Shown here piece after piece: positions 1-5,329 of a DNA stretch of 6,000 bases. The notes under the pieces are model-generated. The model saw only the letters and a list, made by a program, of their open reading frames with translations. It was not told the DNA's origin and searched no databases. Origin of the DNA: Actinomycetes bacterium (GTDB lineage: Bacteria; Actinomycetota; Actinomycetes; Actinomycetales; Microbacteriaceae). How positions within the stretch are numbered: the stretch's first letter is position 1; each line of letters begins with the position of its first letter. A program made the translations under genes and the position numbers. The stretch covers positions 1-6,000 of the forward strand of contig JAEWKY010000297.1 in assembly GCA_023457615.1 (NCBI GenBank), in the 5' to 3' direction.

Positions 1-231
1 GGTGTAGGCGGGCGACGCGCCCGCGCCGTCCGCCGGCGTCGCGGTGCCGCCGAAGCCGCTGATGTAGCCGCGGAACGACGCCTTGAATCCCCACGTGAGC
101 GACGACGCGGTCGCGCTGCCGGGGGCCGCGGAGGCGGAGGGGGCGGGCAGGCTCAGCCCCGCGAGGGCGAGCAGGAGGCTCACCAGGATCGCGAGGGGCC
201 GGAAGGCGGCGGGGAACGCGGACGTGCTCAT
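1..231 (-). CDS. HtaA-domain secreted haem-binding protein (N-terminal part, runs off left edge)
   Basis: The gene reads leftward from ATG at 231; 77 codons are visible and the frame is still open at base 1. Residues 1-35 form a Sec signal peptide: a short N-terminus with Arg11, a Leu/Ala-rich core (about 13-29), and a likely cleavage site after Ser-Ala-Ser-Ala (residues 32-35). The mature part soon shows Ser-Leu-Thr-Trp-Gly-Phe-Lys-Ala-Ser-Phe-Arg-Gly-Tyr-Ile-Ser-Gly (44-59), which matches the opening of HtaA domains (W-G-x-K-x-S-F-R-x-Y). In corynebacterial HtaA proteins a tyrosine early in the domain is the haem ligand; Tyr56 is the candidate here, by inference. Such proteins bind haem at the cell surface and pass it to an ABC importer. 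The ribosome site is weak (AAAGAG four bases before ATG). The upstream region carries an iron-box-framed promoter, as expected for haem/iron uptake. The domain number and any C-terminal anchor lie outside the window. Confidence 0.82.
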   Translation of the reverse strand, partial: MSTSAFPAAFRPLAILVSLLLALAGLSLPAPSASAAPGSATASSLTWGFKASFRGYISGFGGTATPADGAGASPAYT

Positions 232-266
232 CGGGCTCTTTCGTGAGGGGGAACGCGAGCCCGGAG

Positions 267-285
267 TTAGCTAAGGCTCAGCTAA
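267..285. promoter_or_regulatory. DtxR/IdeR-like iron box 1 (over the predicted start site)
   Basis: The 19 bases TTAGCTAAGGCTCAGCTAA match 15 of 19 positions of the DtxR/IdeR consensus (TTAGGTTAGSCTAACCTAA). The site lies within an inverted repeat, GTTAGCT (266-272) and AGCTAAC (280-286), with a 7-nt spacer. It covers the predicted transcription start of the HtaA gene, so an iron-loaded repressor bound here would block initiation. It is strikingly AT-rich for this genome. Confidence 0.7.
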
Positions 286-290
286 CCTCG

Positions 291-319
291 ACCGTAGAGA
301 AGTCCTCACGAGTTGTCAA
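291..319 (-). promoter_or_regulatory. Promoter of the HtaA-domain gene
   Basis: On the minus strand a perfect -35 box TTGACA (319-314) is followed after 17 nt by TACGGT (296-291), a 3/6 match to TATAAT that keeps the TAnnnT frame. Transcription would begin near 284, inside the downstream iron box, leaving a leader of about 50 nt before ATG 231. The good -35, the correct spacing and the two flanking iron boxes together support the call. The weak -10 is the main doubt. Confidence 0.6.
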
Positions 320-336
320 AGGCAAGCCTTACCTAA
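318..336. promoter_or_regulatory. DtxR/IdeR-like iron box 2 (overlapping the -35 box)
   Basis: AAAGGCAAGCCTTACCTAA matches 14 of 19 positions of the DtxR/IdeR consensus, with a strong right half (CCTTACCTAA). It overlaps the -35 box of the HtaA promoter by two bases. Together with box 1 it brackets the promoter, an arrangement seen at tightly iron-repressed genes. Its right edge is 20 bp from the -35 element of the divergent msrB promoter, so a bound repressor might also touch that promoter. Confidence 0.58.
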
Positions 337-356
337 GCACGTGCGCGGGCCGCGCG

Positions 357-382
357 GGAACGGAACCCCCCGTCCTCCGGTT
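357..382 (+). promoter_or_regulatory. SigH/SigR-type (disulfide stress) promoter of msrB
   Basis: GGAAC (357-361, preceded by a further G) is followed by exactly 18 nt and then GTT (380-382). This is the layout of actinobacterial SigR/SigH promoters (GGAAT/C, about 18 nt, GTT). Transcription would start around 389-391, giving a leader of about 45 nt before ATG 436. Methionine sulfoxide reductase genes are known members of these sigma regulons, which strengthens the assignment. The motif is short and the region is GC-rich, so chance is not excluded. Confidence 0.55.
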
Positions 383-435
383 GAATAGGGAGGCGGCCGG
401 CACCGGACGCCGGATCGCACCGAGAAGGACACGAC

Positions 436-852
436 ATGGACACCACCGGCAAGGACTACGCCGTCGACAAGACCGACGAGCAGTGGCGCGAGGAGCTCAG
501 CCCCGAGCAGTACCGCGTGCTCCGCGAGGCCGGTACCGAGCGCGCGTGGACGGGCGAGCTGCTCGACGAGCACCGCTCGGGCCTCTACACGTGCGCGGCC
601 TGCCAGGCGGAGCTCTTCAAGAGCGGCACGAAGTTCGACTCGGGCTGCGGCTGGCCCTCGTTCTACGACTCGGTGAACCCGGATGCCGTCGAGCTCATCG
701 AGGACCGCTCGCTCGGGATGGTGCGCACCGAGGTGCGCTGCGCGAACTGCGGCTCGCACCTCGGCCACGTCTTCGACGACGGCTTCGGAACCCCCACCGG
801 TCTGCGCTACTGCATGAACTCGCTCTCCCTCGGGTTCACCGCCGAGCCGTGA
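436..852 (+). CDS. msrB: Peptide-methionine (R)-S-oxide reductase MsrB
   Basis: This 138-residue cytosolic enzyme reduces the R-epimer of methionine sulfoxide in proteins back to methionine, repairing oxidative damage; electrons normally come from thioredoxin. It is a complete, normal-length MsrB. Visible features are two zinc-binding Cys-x-x-Cys pairs (Cys53/Cys56 and Cys102/Cys105), the Ser-Gly-Cys-Gly-Trp-Pro-Ser-Phe motif (69-76), His-Leu-Gly-His-Val-Phe (108-113), and the catalytic Arg-Tyr-Cys-Met-Asn-Ser with Cys126. Cys71 is a candidate resolving cysteine. The start is set by a strong ribosome site, GAGAAGGA (422-429), six bases before ATG. A SigH/SigR-like promoter lies upstream. The stop codon overlaps the GTG start of the next gene, so the two are almost certainly cotranscribed. 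The divergent neighbour is the iron-regulated HtaA gene. Confidence 0.95.
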   Translation: MDTTGKDYAVDKTDEQWREELSPEQYRVLREAGTERAWTGELLDEHRSGLYTCAACQAELFKSGTKFDSGCGWPSFYDSVNPDAVELIEDRSLGMVRTEVRCANCGSHLGHVFDDGFGTPTGLRYCMNSLSLGFTAEP

Positions 853-1406
853 CGACGGGACCGATCGCGGAGGGGATGCGGCGCCGCCGATCCCAGCCGT
901 CGGTGACCGACGCCGCCCCCACCAAGCGCGAGCTGCTCCCGCTGATCGAGGCCGCGGCCTCCGTCGCCGACCACGCCTCGCTCCGGCCGTGGCGCGTGAT
1001 CGCGCTGCGCGGCGACGCCCGCTCGCGCCTGGGCGCGGCGCTCGCGGAGGCGAGCGGGCTCGAGGGCGGGGCCGCGGAAAAGATGGCGCAGAAGCCGCTG
1101 CGCGCGCCCCTGCTGCTCGCCGTCGTCGTGTCGCCGAAGCGCAGCCACAAGGTGCCCGACTGGGAGCAGGAGACGGTCGCCGCGGGGGTCGCGCACGCCC
1201 TGAGCCTCGTGCTCGACGAGGCGGGCTGGGGCGTCATGTGGCGCACGGGCCTCTCCACCCGCTCCGGCGCGGTGCACCGGATGCACGGGCTCGGCCCCGA
1301 CGAGCGCCTGCTCGGCTGGCTCTACGTCGGGGGCAAGGCGAAGAAGGAGAAGAGCGGGCGCCGCAAGCCCGTCAAGGCGAAGGACTACCTCGAGACGCTG
1401 CGCTGA
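849..1406 (+). CDS. Nitroreductase-family (FMN-dependent) protein
   Basis: The product is 185 residues, a small oxidoreductase-like protein of the nitroreductase superfamily. These are usually FMN-binding homodimers using NAD(P)H; the substrate is unknown. Visible motifs are an Arg-rich start (Arg11-Ser15), typical of the FMN-phosphate contact; Leu-Arg-Pro-Trp-Arg (45-49), the family's P-W-R element; Trp-Glu-Gln-Glu-Thr-Val-Ala-Ala-Gly (105-113); Trp-Arg-Thr-Gly (131-134); and Leu-Gly-Trp-Leu-Tyr-Val-Gly (155-161). The C-terminus is Lys/Arg-rich. GTG 849 is chosen because it overlaps the msrB stop (GTGA), implying translational coupling, and keeps the Arg-rich segment. ATG 876 is possible but has a GGAGGGG run touching it with no spacing. 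GTG 903 would remove the Arg motif. Coupling to msrB suggests a stress-related role, by inference. Confidence 0.82.
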   Translation: MTTGPIAEGMRRRRSQPSVTDAAPTKRELLPLIEAAASVADHASLRPWRVIALRGDARSRLGAALAEASGLEGGAAEKMAQKPLRAPLLLAVVVSPKRSHKVPDWEQETVAAGVAHALSLVLDEAGWGVMWRTGLSTRSGAVHRMHGLGPDERLLGWLYVGGKAKKEKSGRRKPVKAKDYLETLR

Positions 1407-2362
1407 CCGCGCCGCGGCGAGGGGATCGCCGCGACGGCCACCGCAACGAGCACGAGCGCGGTGCCGAGGATCGTCACGAAGTGCAGCGCGTCGCCCGTGA
1501 GCGGCAGCAGCACGTCGAAGCCGACGGAGGCGACGAGCTGGCCCGCGAGCACCGAGAGCCCCATGAGCAGCACGCCCGTCGTGCGCACGATGACCGTCTG
1601 CGCCGCGATGAAGATGCAGCCGTTGAGACCGCCGAGGTAGAGCCACCACTCCCCCGGGAACGTCGGGGTCGTCGGCGCGACGACGAGATGGATGCCGAGC
1701 GCGACGACGAGCACCGCCGTGCCGACGACGAAGTTGCCGAACGTCGCGGCGATCGCCGACCGCGCGACCTGTCGCACCTGACCGTTGACCGCCTGCTGCC
1801 AGCCGACCAGCAGGCCCGCGATCAGCGGGATCACGAGCGCCCACACGGGGATGTCGGGGCGCAGCCGGTCGGACACCGCGATGCCGACGGCGACGACGGC
1901 CAGCGCGGCGCCGATCAGCCGCTGCGGCGTGGCCGGCGTCGCCGGCATCCGCGCGAGCCCGCGGTGGTCGAGCAGCAGCGAGCTCACCGTCTGGCCGCAG
2001 ACGACCGCGATCGTGTACATCGCGACGCCGAGCAGGCCGACCGTGAGCCCCTGCCCGAGCACGAACACCGCGCCCCCGACGCCGCCCGTGACGAGCCACC
2101 ACGGGATGTCGCGCGCACGCAGCGCCGACACGACGCGCGCCGTGCCTCGCCGCGCGGACGGCACGACGACGACGAGGATCGCGAGGAGCACGAGACCGGA
2201 GCCGAACGAGAGCACGGCGACGAGGAAGCCGTCGCCCAGGCGCTGGCCGAGCTCGCCGTTCAGCCGCGTCTGCAGGGCGACCAGCACCCCCGTGCCGAAG
2301 GCGGCGACGAGCGCGACGACGAGGCGCGCGCGGGACGTCTCGGGCGGGATCGGGGAGCTCAT
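1385..2362 (-). CDS. DMT-superfamily transporter, YdcZ/DUF606 type, about 10 membrane segments
   Basis: This 325-residue integral membrane protein has an almost continuous series of hydrophobic helices. It is an internally duplicated YdcZ-type (DUF606) member of the drug/metabolite transporter superfamily. The first half has Val-Ala-Leu-Gln-Thr-Arg-Leu-Asn-Gly (28-36) and the second has Val-Gly-Trp-Gln-Gln-Ala-Val-Asn-Gly (186-194), each followed by a short loop and a Phe-Gly-x-x-x-Gly helix. Later elements with Gly-Gln (123-124 and 274-275) also recur. Many YdcZ proteins are about half this length, so this is a fused two-repeat form. The substrate is unknown. The start is Met at 2362, just before the first helix; no ribosome site precedes it (the bases read CCTCCTCCC). 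The upstream open frame would run into the tRNA. The 3' end overlaps the convergent nitroreductase gene by 22 nt. Confidence 0.85.
   Translation of the reverse strand: MSSPIPPETSRARLVVALVAAFGTGVLVALQTRLNGELGQRLGDGFLVAVLSFGSGLVLLAILVVVVPSARRGTARVVSALRARDIPWWLVTGGVGGAVFVLGQGLTVGLLGVAMYTIAVVCGQTVSSLLLDHRGLARMPATPATPQRLIGAALAVVAVGIAVSDRLRPDIPVWALVIPLIAGLLVGWQQAVNGQVRQVARSAIAATFGNFVVGTAVLVVALGIHLVVAPTTPTFPGEWWLYLGGLNGCIFIAAQTVIVRTTGVLLMGLSVLAGQLVASVGFDVLLPLTGDALHFVTILGTALVLVAVAVAAIPSPRRGQRSVSR
1413..1433 (+). terminator. Hairpin just after the nitroreductase gene (possible terminator)
   Basis: An 8-bp perfect stem, CGCGGCGA (1413-1420) with TCGCCGCG (1426-1433), and a 5-nt loop (GGGGA), begins six bases after the nitroreductase stop. 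It is the only obvious stop signal for the msrB operon. It has no T-tract and lies inside the 3' coding end of the opposing transporter gene, so it may be an actinobacterial-style tail-less terminator or simply a GC-rich coincidence. Confidence 0.35.
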
Positions 2363-2523
2363 CGGGAGGAGGGGCCTGCTCGGTAGCGGTCGCGGCGGAG
2401 GTGTCGGCCCTTCCCGCGGTCGCGGGCCGTGACGGTGGGAGTCGACTGCCGAAGGTTCGGACAGATCATCCTGGCATCCGCGCGCACGTGATCGCTGCCA
2501 TCCCCGTCGATGCGGGCCGAGCA

Positions 2524-2560
2524 CGGTCGGCGCCGCGCACGGTGGAGCGGCTCCCGACCG
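2524..2560 (-). terminator. Two-part hairpin abutting the tRNA 3' end (probable terminator or trailer)
   Basis: CGGTCGG (2524-2530) pairs with CCGACCG (2554-2560), and inside it GCCGC (2532-2536) pairs with GCGGC (2547-2551). The result is 12 bp with a small 1x2 internal loop and a 10-nt apical loop. It begins directly after the tRNA discriminator base at 2561, reading on the minus strand. No T-tract follows. It probably ends the tRNA (and dsbA-like) transcript or marks the 3' trailer for processing. The remaining bases 2363-2523 show no gene and no convincing promoter for the transporter. Confidence 0.5.
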
Positions 2561-2632
2561 AGCCCCCGAAGGGAATCGAACCCTTGGCATCCTTATTACA
2601 AGTAAGGCGCTCTACCACTGAGCTACAGGGGC
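2561..2632 (-). tRNA. tRNA-Thr (anticodon TGT)
   Basis: A full 72-nt cloverleaf folds on the minus strand. The acceptor is GCCCCTG with CGGGGGC (one T-G pair), the D stem is GCTC/GAGC, and the anticodon stem is CCTTA/TAAGG around the 7-base loop CTTGTAA. The anticodon TGT lies at 2600-2598. The variable loop is 5 nt, and the T arm is AAGGG-TTCGATT-CCCTT. Threonine identity is supported by the anticodon (G35, U36) and by G1-C72 and C2-G71. The discriminator is T (2561) and CCA is not encoded, so it is added after transcription. The tRNA reads ACA codons, which are rare in this GC-rich window. It starts 23 nt after the stop of the dsbA-like gene on the same strand. Confidence 0.96.
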
Positions 2633-2652
2633 CTGCGCGACGCGCGGGCCCG

Positions 2653-2658
2653 AGTCTA
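2653..2658 (-). promoter_or_regulatory. Possible -10 box for tRNA-Thr, over the upstream stop codon
   Basis: TAGACT (2658-2653, minus) matches TATAAT at 4 of 6 positions and starts with the TAG stop codon of the dsbA-like gene. A start near 2646 would leave about 14 nt before the tRNA. No -35 box is found at 17 nt. The alternative is that the tRNA is made only by read-through from the dsbA-like gene. Confidence 0.25.
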
Positions 2659-3531
2659 CGGCGTCGGGGTCGGGGTGGGCGTCGGCGTGGGCGTCGGGTT
2701 CTCGCTGAACGACAGCCCGGCGGCGCGTGCGACGAACTGCGCGAACTCGTTCGGGTCGAACGCCGTCGTGTAGGCGAACTCCTGCCCGTTGACGATGATC
2801 GTCGGGGTCGACTCGATCGCCTCGACGTCGGTTCCCGGGATGGGGCCGGCGAGCGCGCGGTTGGTGGCGTCCTTCACCCAGCGGTAGAAGCGGTCCTCGT
2901 CGATGCACTCCTCGACGTCGGCGAGCGACCCGACCCCCGCGCGCGCGGCGAGCGCGACGAGCTCCTCGTCGGAGTGGCCGTCGGAGTTCTCCTCGGGCTG
3001 GTCGGCGAAGAGCGCCTCGTGGAAGGCGAAGAAGTCGTCGGGCGCGAACTCCGCGACGCACGCGGCGGCGTTCGCGGCGCGCAGCGAGTACGGCGACTTC
3101 GAGGTGAACATCGCGATCGGGTGGTACTCGACGGTCGCGGCCTCGTTCGCGAGCCACTCGCGCAGCTGGTCGCCGTTGCGCTCCTCGAAGAGGCCGCAGT
3201 TGGGGCAGAGGTAGTCGTAGTAGATCTTGATGTCGACGAGCTCGGTCGGATTCGACTCCGAGGCGACGGGAGTCTGCCCGACGGCGAGCGCCGGGGTCTC
3301 GACGGCCCGGAAGTCGACGCCGATCTTGATGCCGTCGCTCAGCATGTTCTGCGGCCCGCGGCTCGCGGGTCCGCGCGCGTTCATGAGCACGAGGGTGATG
3401 ACGAGCCCGACGACGAGCACCCCGCCGACGATCGAGAGCAGGACGGTCGCGCGGCGACGCAGATCGCTCTTGCGGTGCGCGGCGCGCAGCTCGCGTGCGC
3501 GCTCCCGCGCGGCTTCGCGCGACTCGCTCAT
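2656..3531 (-). CDS. Membrane-anchored DsbA/BdbD-like thioredoxin-fold protein (CPNC)
   Basis: The product is 291 residues. An N-terminal charged segment (1-28, Arg/Glu-rich) precedes one membrane helix (about 29-50), so the rest should face outside. The outer domain is DsbA-like (Thioredoxin_4 type): Lys-Ile-Tyr-Tyr-Asp-Tyr-Leu-Cys-Pro-Asn-Cys with active-site Cys109 and Cys112, an inserted helical region, and a cis-proline loop Ser-Thr-Pro-Thr (241-244, Pro243). Cys158 and Cys209 may form a second, structural disulfide. The likely role is making or rearranging disulfides in exported proteins; the redox partner is not visible here. The tail (279-291) alternates Pro and Thr, like an exposed flexible or glycosylated stalk. 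ATG 3531 has GAGGA four bases upstream and opens with Met-Ser-Glu-Ser; GTG 3546 in the same frame is the alternative, adding five residues. The tRNA-Thr follows 23 nt downstream. Confidence 0.88.
   Translation of the reverse strand: MSESREAARERARELRAAHRKSDLRRRATVLLSIVGGVLVVGLVITLVLMNARGPASRGPQNMLSDGIKIGVDFRAVETPALAVGQTPVASESNPTELVDIKIYYDYLCPNCGLFEERNGDQLREWLANEAATVEYHPIAMFTSKSPYSLRAANAAACVAEFAPDDFFAFHEALFADQPEENSDGHSDEELVALAARAGVGSLADVEECIDEDRFYRWVKDATNRALAGPIPGTDVEAIESTPTIIVNGQEFAYTTAFDPNEFAQFVARAAGLSFSENPTPTPTPTPTPTP
2659..2697 (-). repeat. Hexanucleotide repeat encoding the Pro-Thr tail
   Basis: Six imperfect 6-bp units (CCSACS on the minus strand) plus one extra Pro codon encode the alternating Pro-Thr tail (residues 279-291) at the very end of the dsbA-like protein. 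The units differ only at third codon positions. Changes in unit number would stay in frame and alter only tail length. Confidence 0.75.
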
Positions 3532-3576
3532 GGATCCTCGCCTCACTGGCCTCGATGGATGACGGAGGGCGGCGCC

Positions 3577-3606
3577 AAGTTACTGCACCGTCGCGGCGCC
3601 GGGCAA
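3577..3606 (-). promoter_or_regulatory. Possible promoter of the dsbA-like gene
   Basis: On the minus strand TTGCCC (3606-3601, 4/6 to TTGACA) is followed after 18 nt by TAACTT (3582-3577), which fits TAnnnT. A start near 3570 would leave a leader of about 40 nt. No SigH-type GGAA/GTT pair is seen here, unlike at msrB. Confidence 0.4.
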
Positions 3607-3665
3607 ACGCAGGGGCGTGCGCGCCGACAGATCAGCCTAGGGCGCGTCGCTGGGAGCGGGCCGGA

Positions 3666-3689
3666 CGGGGCCTGGACGCGAACGCCCCG
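3666..3689. repeat. Inverted repeat upstream of the sugar ATPase promoter
   Basis: CGGGGC (3666-3671) and GCCCCG (3684-3689) are separated by 12 nt. The repeat ends 21 nt before the extended -10 box, so it spans the -35 region and just upstream, where an operator or activator site could sit. It does not match an operator I recognise, and short GC palindromes are common in such DNA. Confidence 0.25.
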
Positions 3690-3710
3690 GTCGGCGGCCC
3701 GTGCGCGACG

Positions 3711-3719
3711 TGCCATAAT
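3711..3719 (+). promoter_or_regulatory. Extended -10 promoter of the sugar ATPase gene
   Basis: TGCCATAAT combines a TGn extension with CATAAT (3714-3719), a 5/6 match to TATAAT and the best -10 in this GC-rich gap. No good -35 exists at 16-18 nt, which is tolerated with an extended -10. Transcription should start near 3726, leaving an 87-nt leader before ATG 3813. A small hairpin, GTCCG (3728-3732) with CGGAC (3743-3747), lies at the start of that leader. Confidence 0.6.
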
Positions 3720-3812
3720 CGGGGGGTGTCCGCCGATGACGTCGGACTCGTCTCACCCATTCACCACGGATCGTTCGGCACGTACCTGCCGATGAAGGGA
3801 AGTACTGCACGC

Positions 3813-4919
<1,107 letters not shown>

Positions 4920-4929
4920 CACCCGCGTC

Positions 4930-4967
4930 CCGAAGGCCCCCGTCTCCTCCGAGACGGGGGCCTTCGG
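4930..4967 (+). terminator. Strong hairpin terminator after the sugar ATPase gene
   Basis: A perfect 17-bp stem (4930-4946 with 4951-4967) and a 4-nt loop (CTCC) begin 11 nt after the stop codon. The stem is CCGAAGGCCCCCGTCTC on its left arm. Only a weak pyrimidine-rich stretch (CGTCTTCTCC) follows rather than a T-run, as is common in GC-rich actinobacteria. The stem is symmetrical, so it could also stop transcription coming from the right. Confidence 0.88.
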
Positions 4968-5006
4968 CGTCTTCTCCACATCCCGCGCCGGCCCTGGGGA
5001 GAGCCG

Positions 5007-5036
5007 TTGCCGCGGAGACGAGACTGCCGGTAGCGT
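5007..5036 (+). promoter_or_regulatory. Possible promoter of the small membrane protein/ABC operon
   Basis: TTGCCG (5007-5012, 4/6 to TTGACA) is followed after 18 nt by TAGCGT (5031-5036), which fits TAnnnT but matches only 3/6. A second -10-like box, TAGCAT (5059-5064), lies further down without a good -35. A promoter is required somewhere here, because the strong terminator at 4930-4967 separates these genes from the sugar ATPase. Confidence 0.35.
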
Positions 5037-5045
5037 TCCCTGCGG

Positions 5046-5079
5046 TGCTACTCATCCGTAGCATCCCCCGTCCGCGGGG
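5046..5079 (+). repeat. Two tandem inverted repeats in the leader of the small membrane protein gene
   Basis: TGCTAC (5046-5051) pairs with GTAGCA (5058-5063) across 6 nt, and right after it CCCCG (5066-5070) pairs with CGGGG (5075-5079) across TCCG. The first is less GC-rich and symmetrical, like an operator half-site pair. Both would form hairpins in the leader RNA, ending 11 nt before the ribosome site GGAG (5091-5094). No riboswitch or known operator is recognised. Confidence 0.35.
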
Positions 5080-5101
5080 TCATCAGAAACGGAGCATCTC
5101 G

Positions 5102-5299
5102 ATGTCGAACCTCCTCACCCTCCCCCGCATCCGCACCGATCGACCGGCGTGGCTCATCCTCATCCCCATCGCGGCGGTCGTCGCGATGGGCCTGCTCACG
5201 GCGTGGTTCGTCTACTGCCAGATGCAGGGCGCCTGGCCCGCCCTCGACATGCCGTCCTGGACCTCCGGCGGCACGTGGAAGGTCTACTGCGCCCGCTAG
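5102..5299 (+). CDS. Small single-pass membrane protein, unknown function
   Basis: The product is 65 residues. ATG 5102 has a well-placed ribosome site, GGAG (5091-5094), seven bases upstream; the same frame is open further left to a poorer ATG at 5045. The N-terminus carries Arg9, Arg11 and Arg14, then one hydrophobic helix spans about Ala16 to Val37, so the C-terminus probably lies outside by the positive-inside rule. The outer part (38-65) is aromatic-rich (four Trp/Tyr after the helix region, including Trp45, Trp53, Trp59 and Tyr62) and has two cysteines, Cys39 and Cys63, that could form a disulfide or bind a ligand. I recognise no family. It precedes an ABC ATPase gene by 30 nt on the same strand, which suggests one operon and perhaps a small transporter subunit or a substrate; this is inference. 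Confidence 0.7.
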   Translation: MSNLLTLPRIRTDRPAWLILIPIAAVVAMGLLTAWFVYCQMQGAWPALDMPSWTSGGTWKVYCAR

Positions 5300-5329
5300 G
5301 GCCGGTCGACGAGGGGAGGCAGGACGACG

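Noticed and set aside
316..768. Long antisense open frame over msrB
   Set aside because: Arg/Ala/Glu-rich shadow typical of the reverse strand of GC-rich genes; no ribosome site or recognisable domain, and it crosses the iron box and promoter.
243..848. Open frame extending the nitroreductase gene far upstream through msrB
   Set aside because: It is an out-of-frame reading of msrB and the divergent promoter region, very Arg-rich and without motifs; the nitroreductase similarity starts only after about 849.
2363..2590. N-terminal extension of the transporter gene up to 2590
   Set aside because: It would overlap the tRNA-Thr gene and the hairpin next to it, is Pro/Arg-rich and not membrane-like; Met 2362 directly precedes the first helix.
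2449..2632. Possible phage or island attachment site at the tRNA-Thr 3' end
   Set aside because: Only short matches (for example CCGAAGG near 2450 and 4930) resemble the tRNA 3' end, and no integrase or second full-length copy is in the window.
2401..3795. Long plus-strand open frame across the tRNA and antisense to the dsbA-like gene
   Set aside because: It runs through the tRNA and consists of Arg/Asp/Glu/Val-rich sequence, a mirror of the real minus-strand gene.
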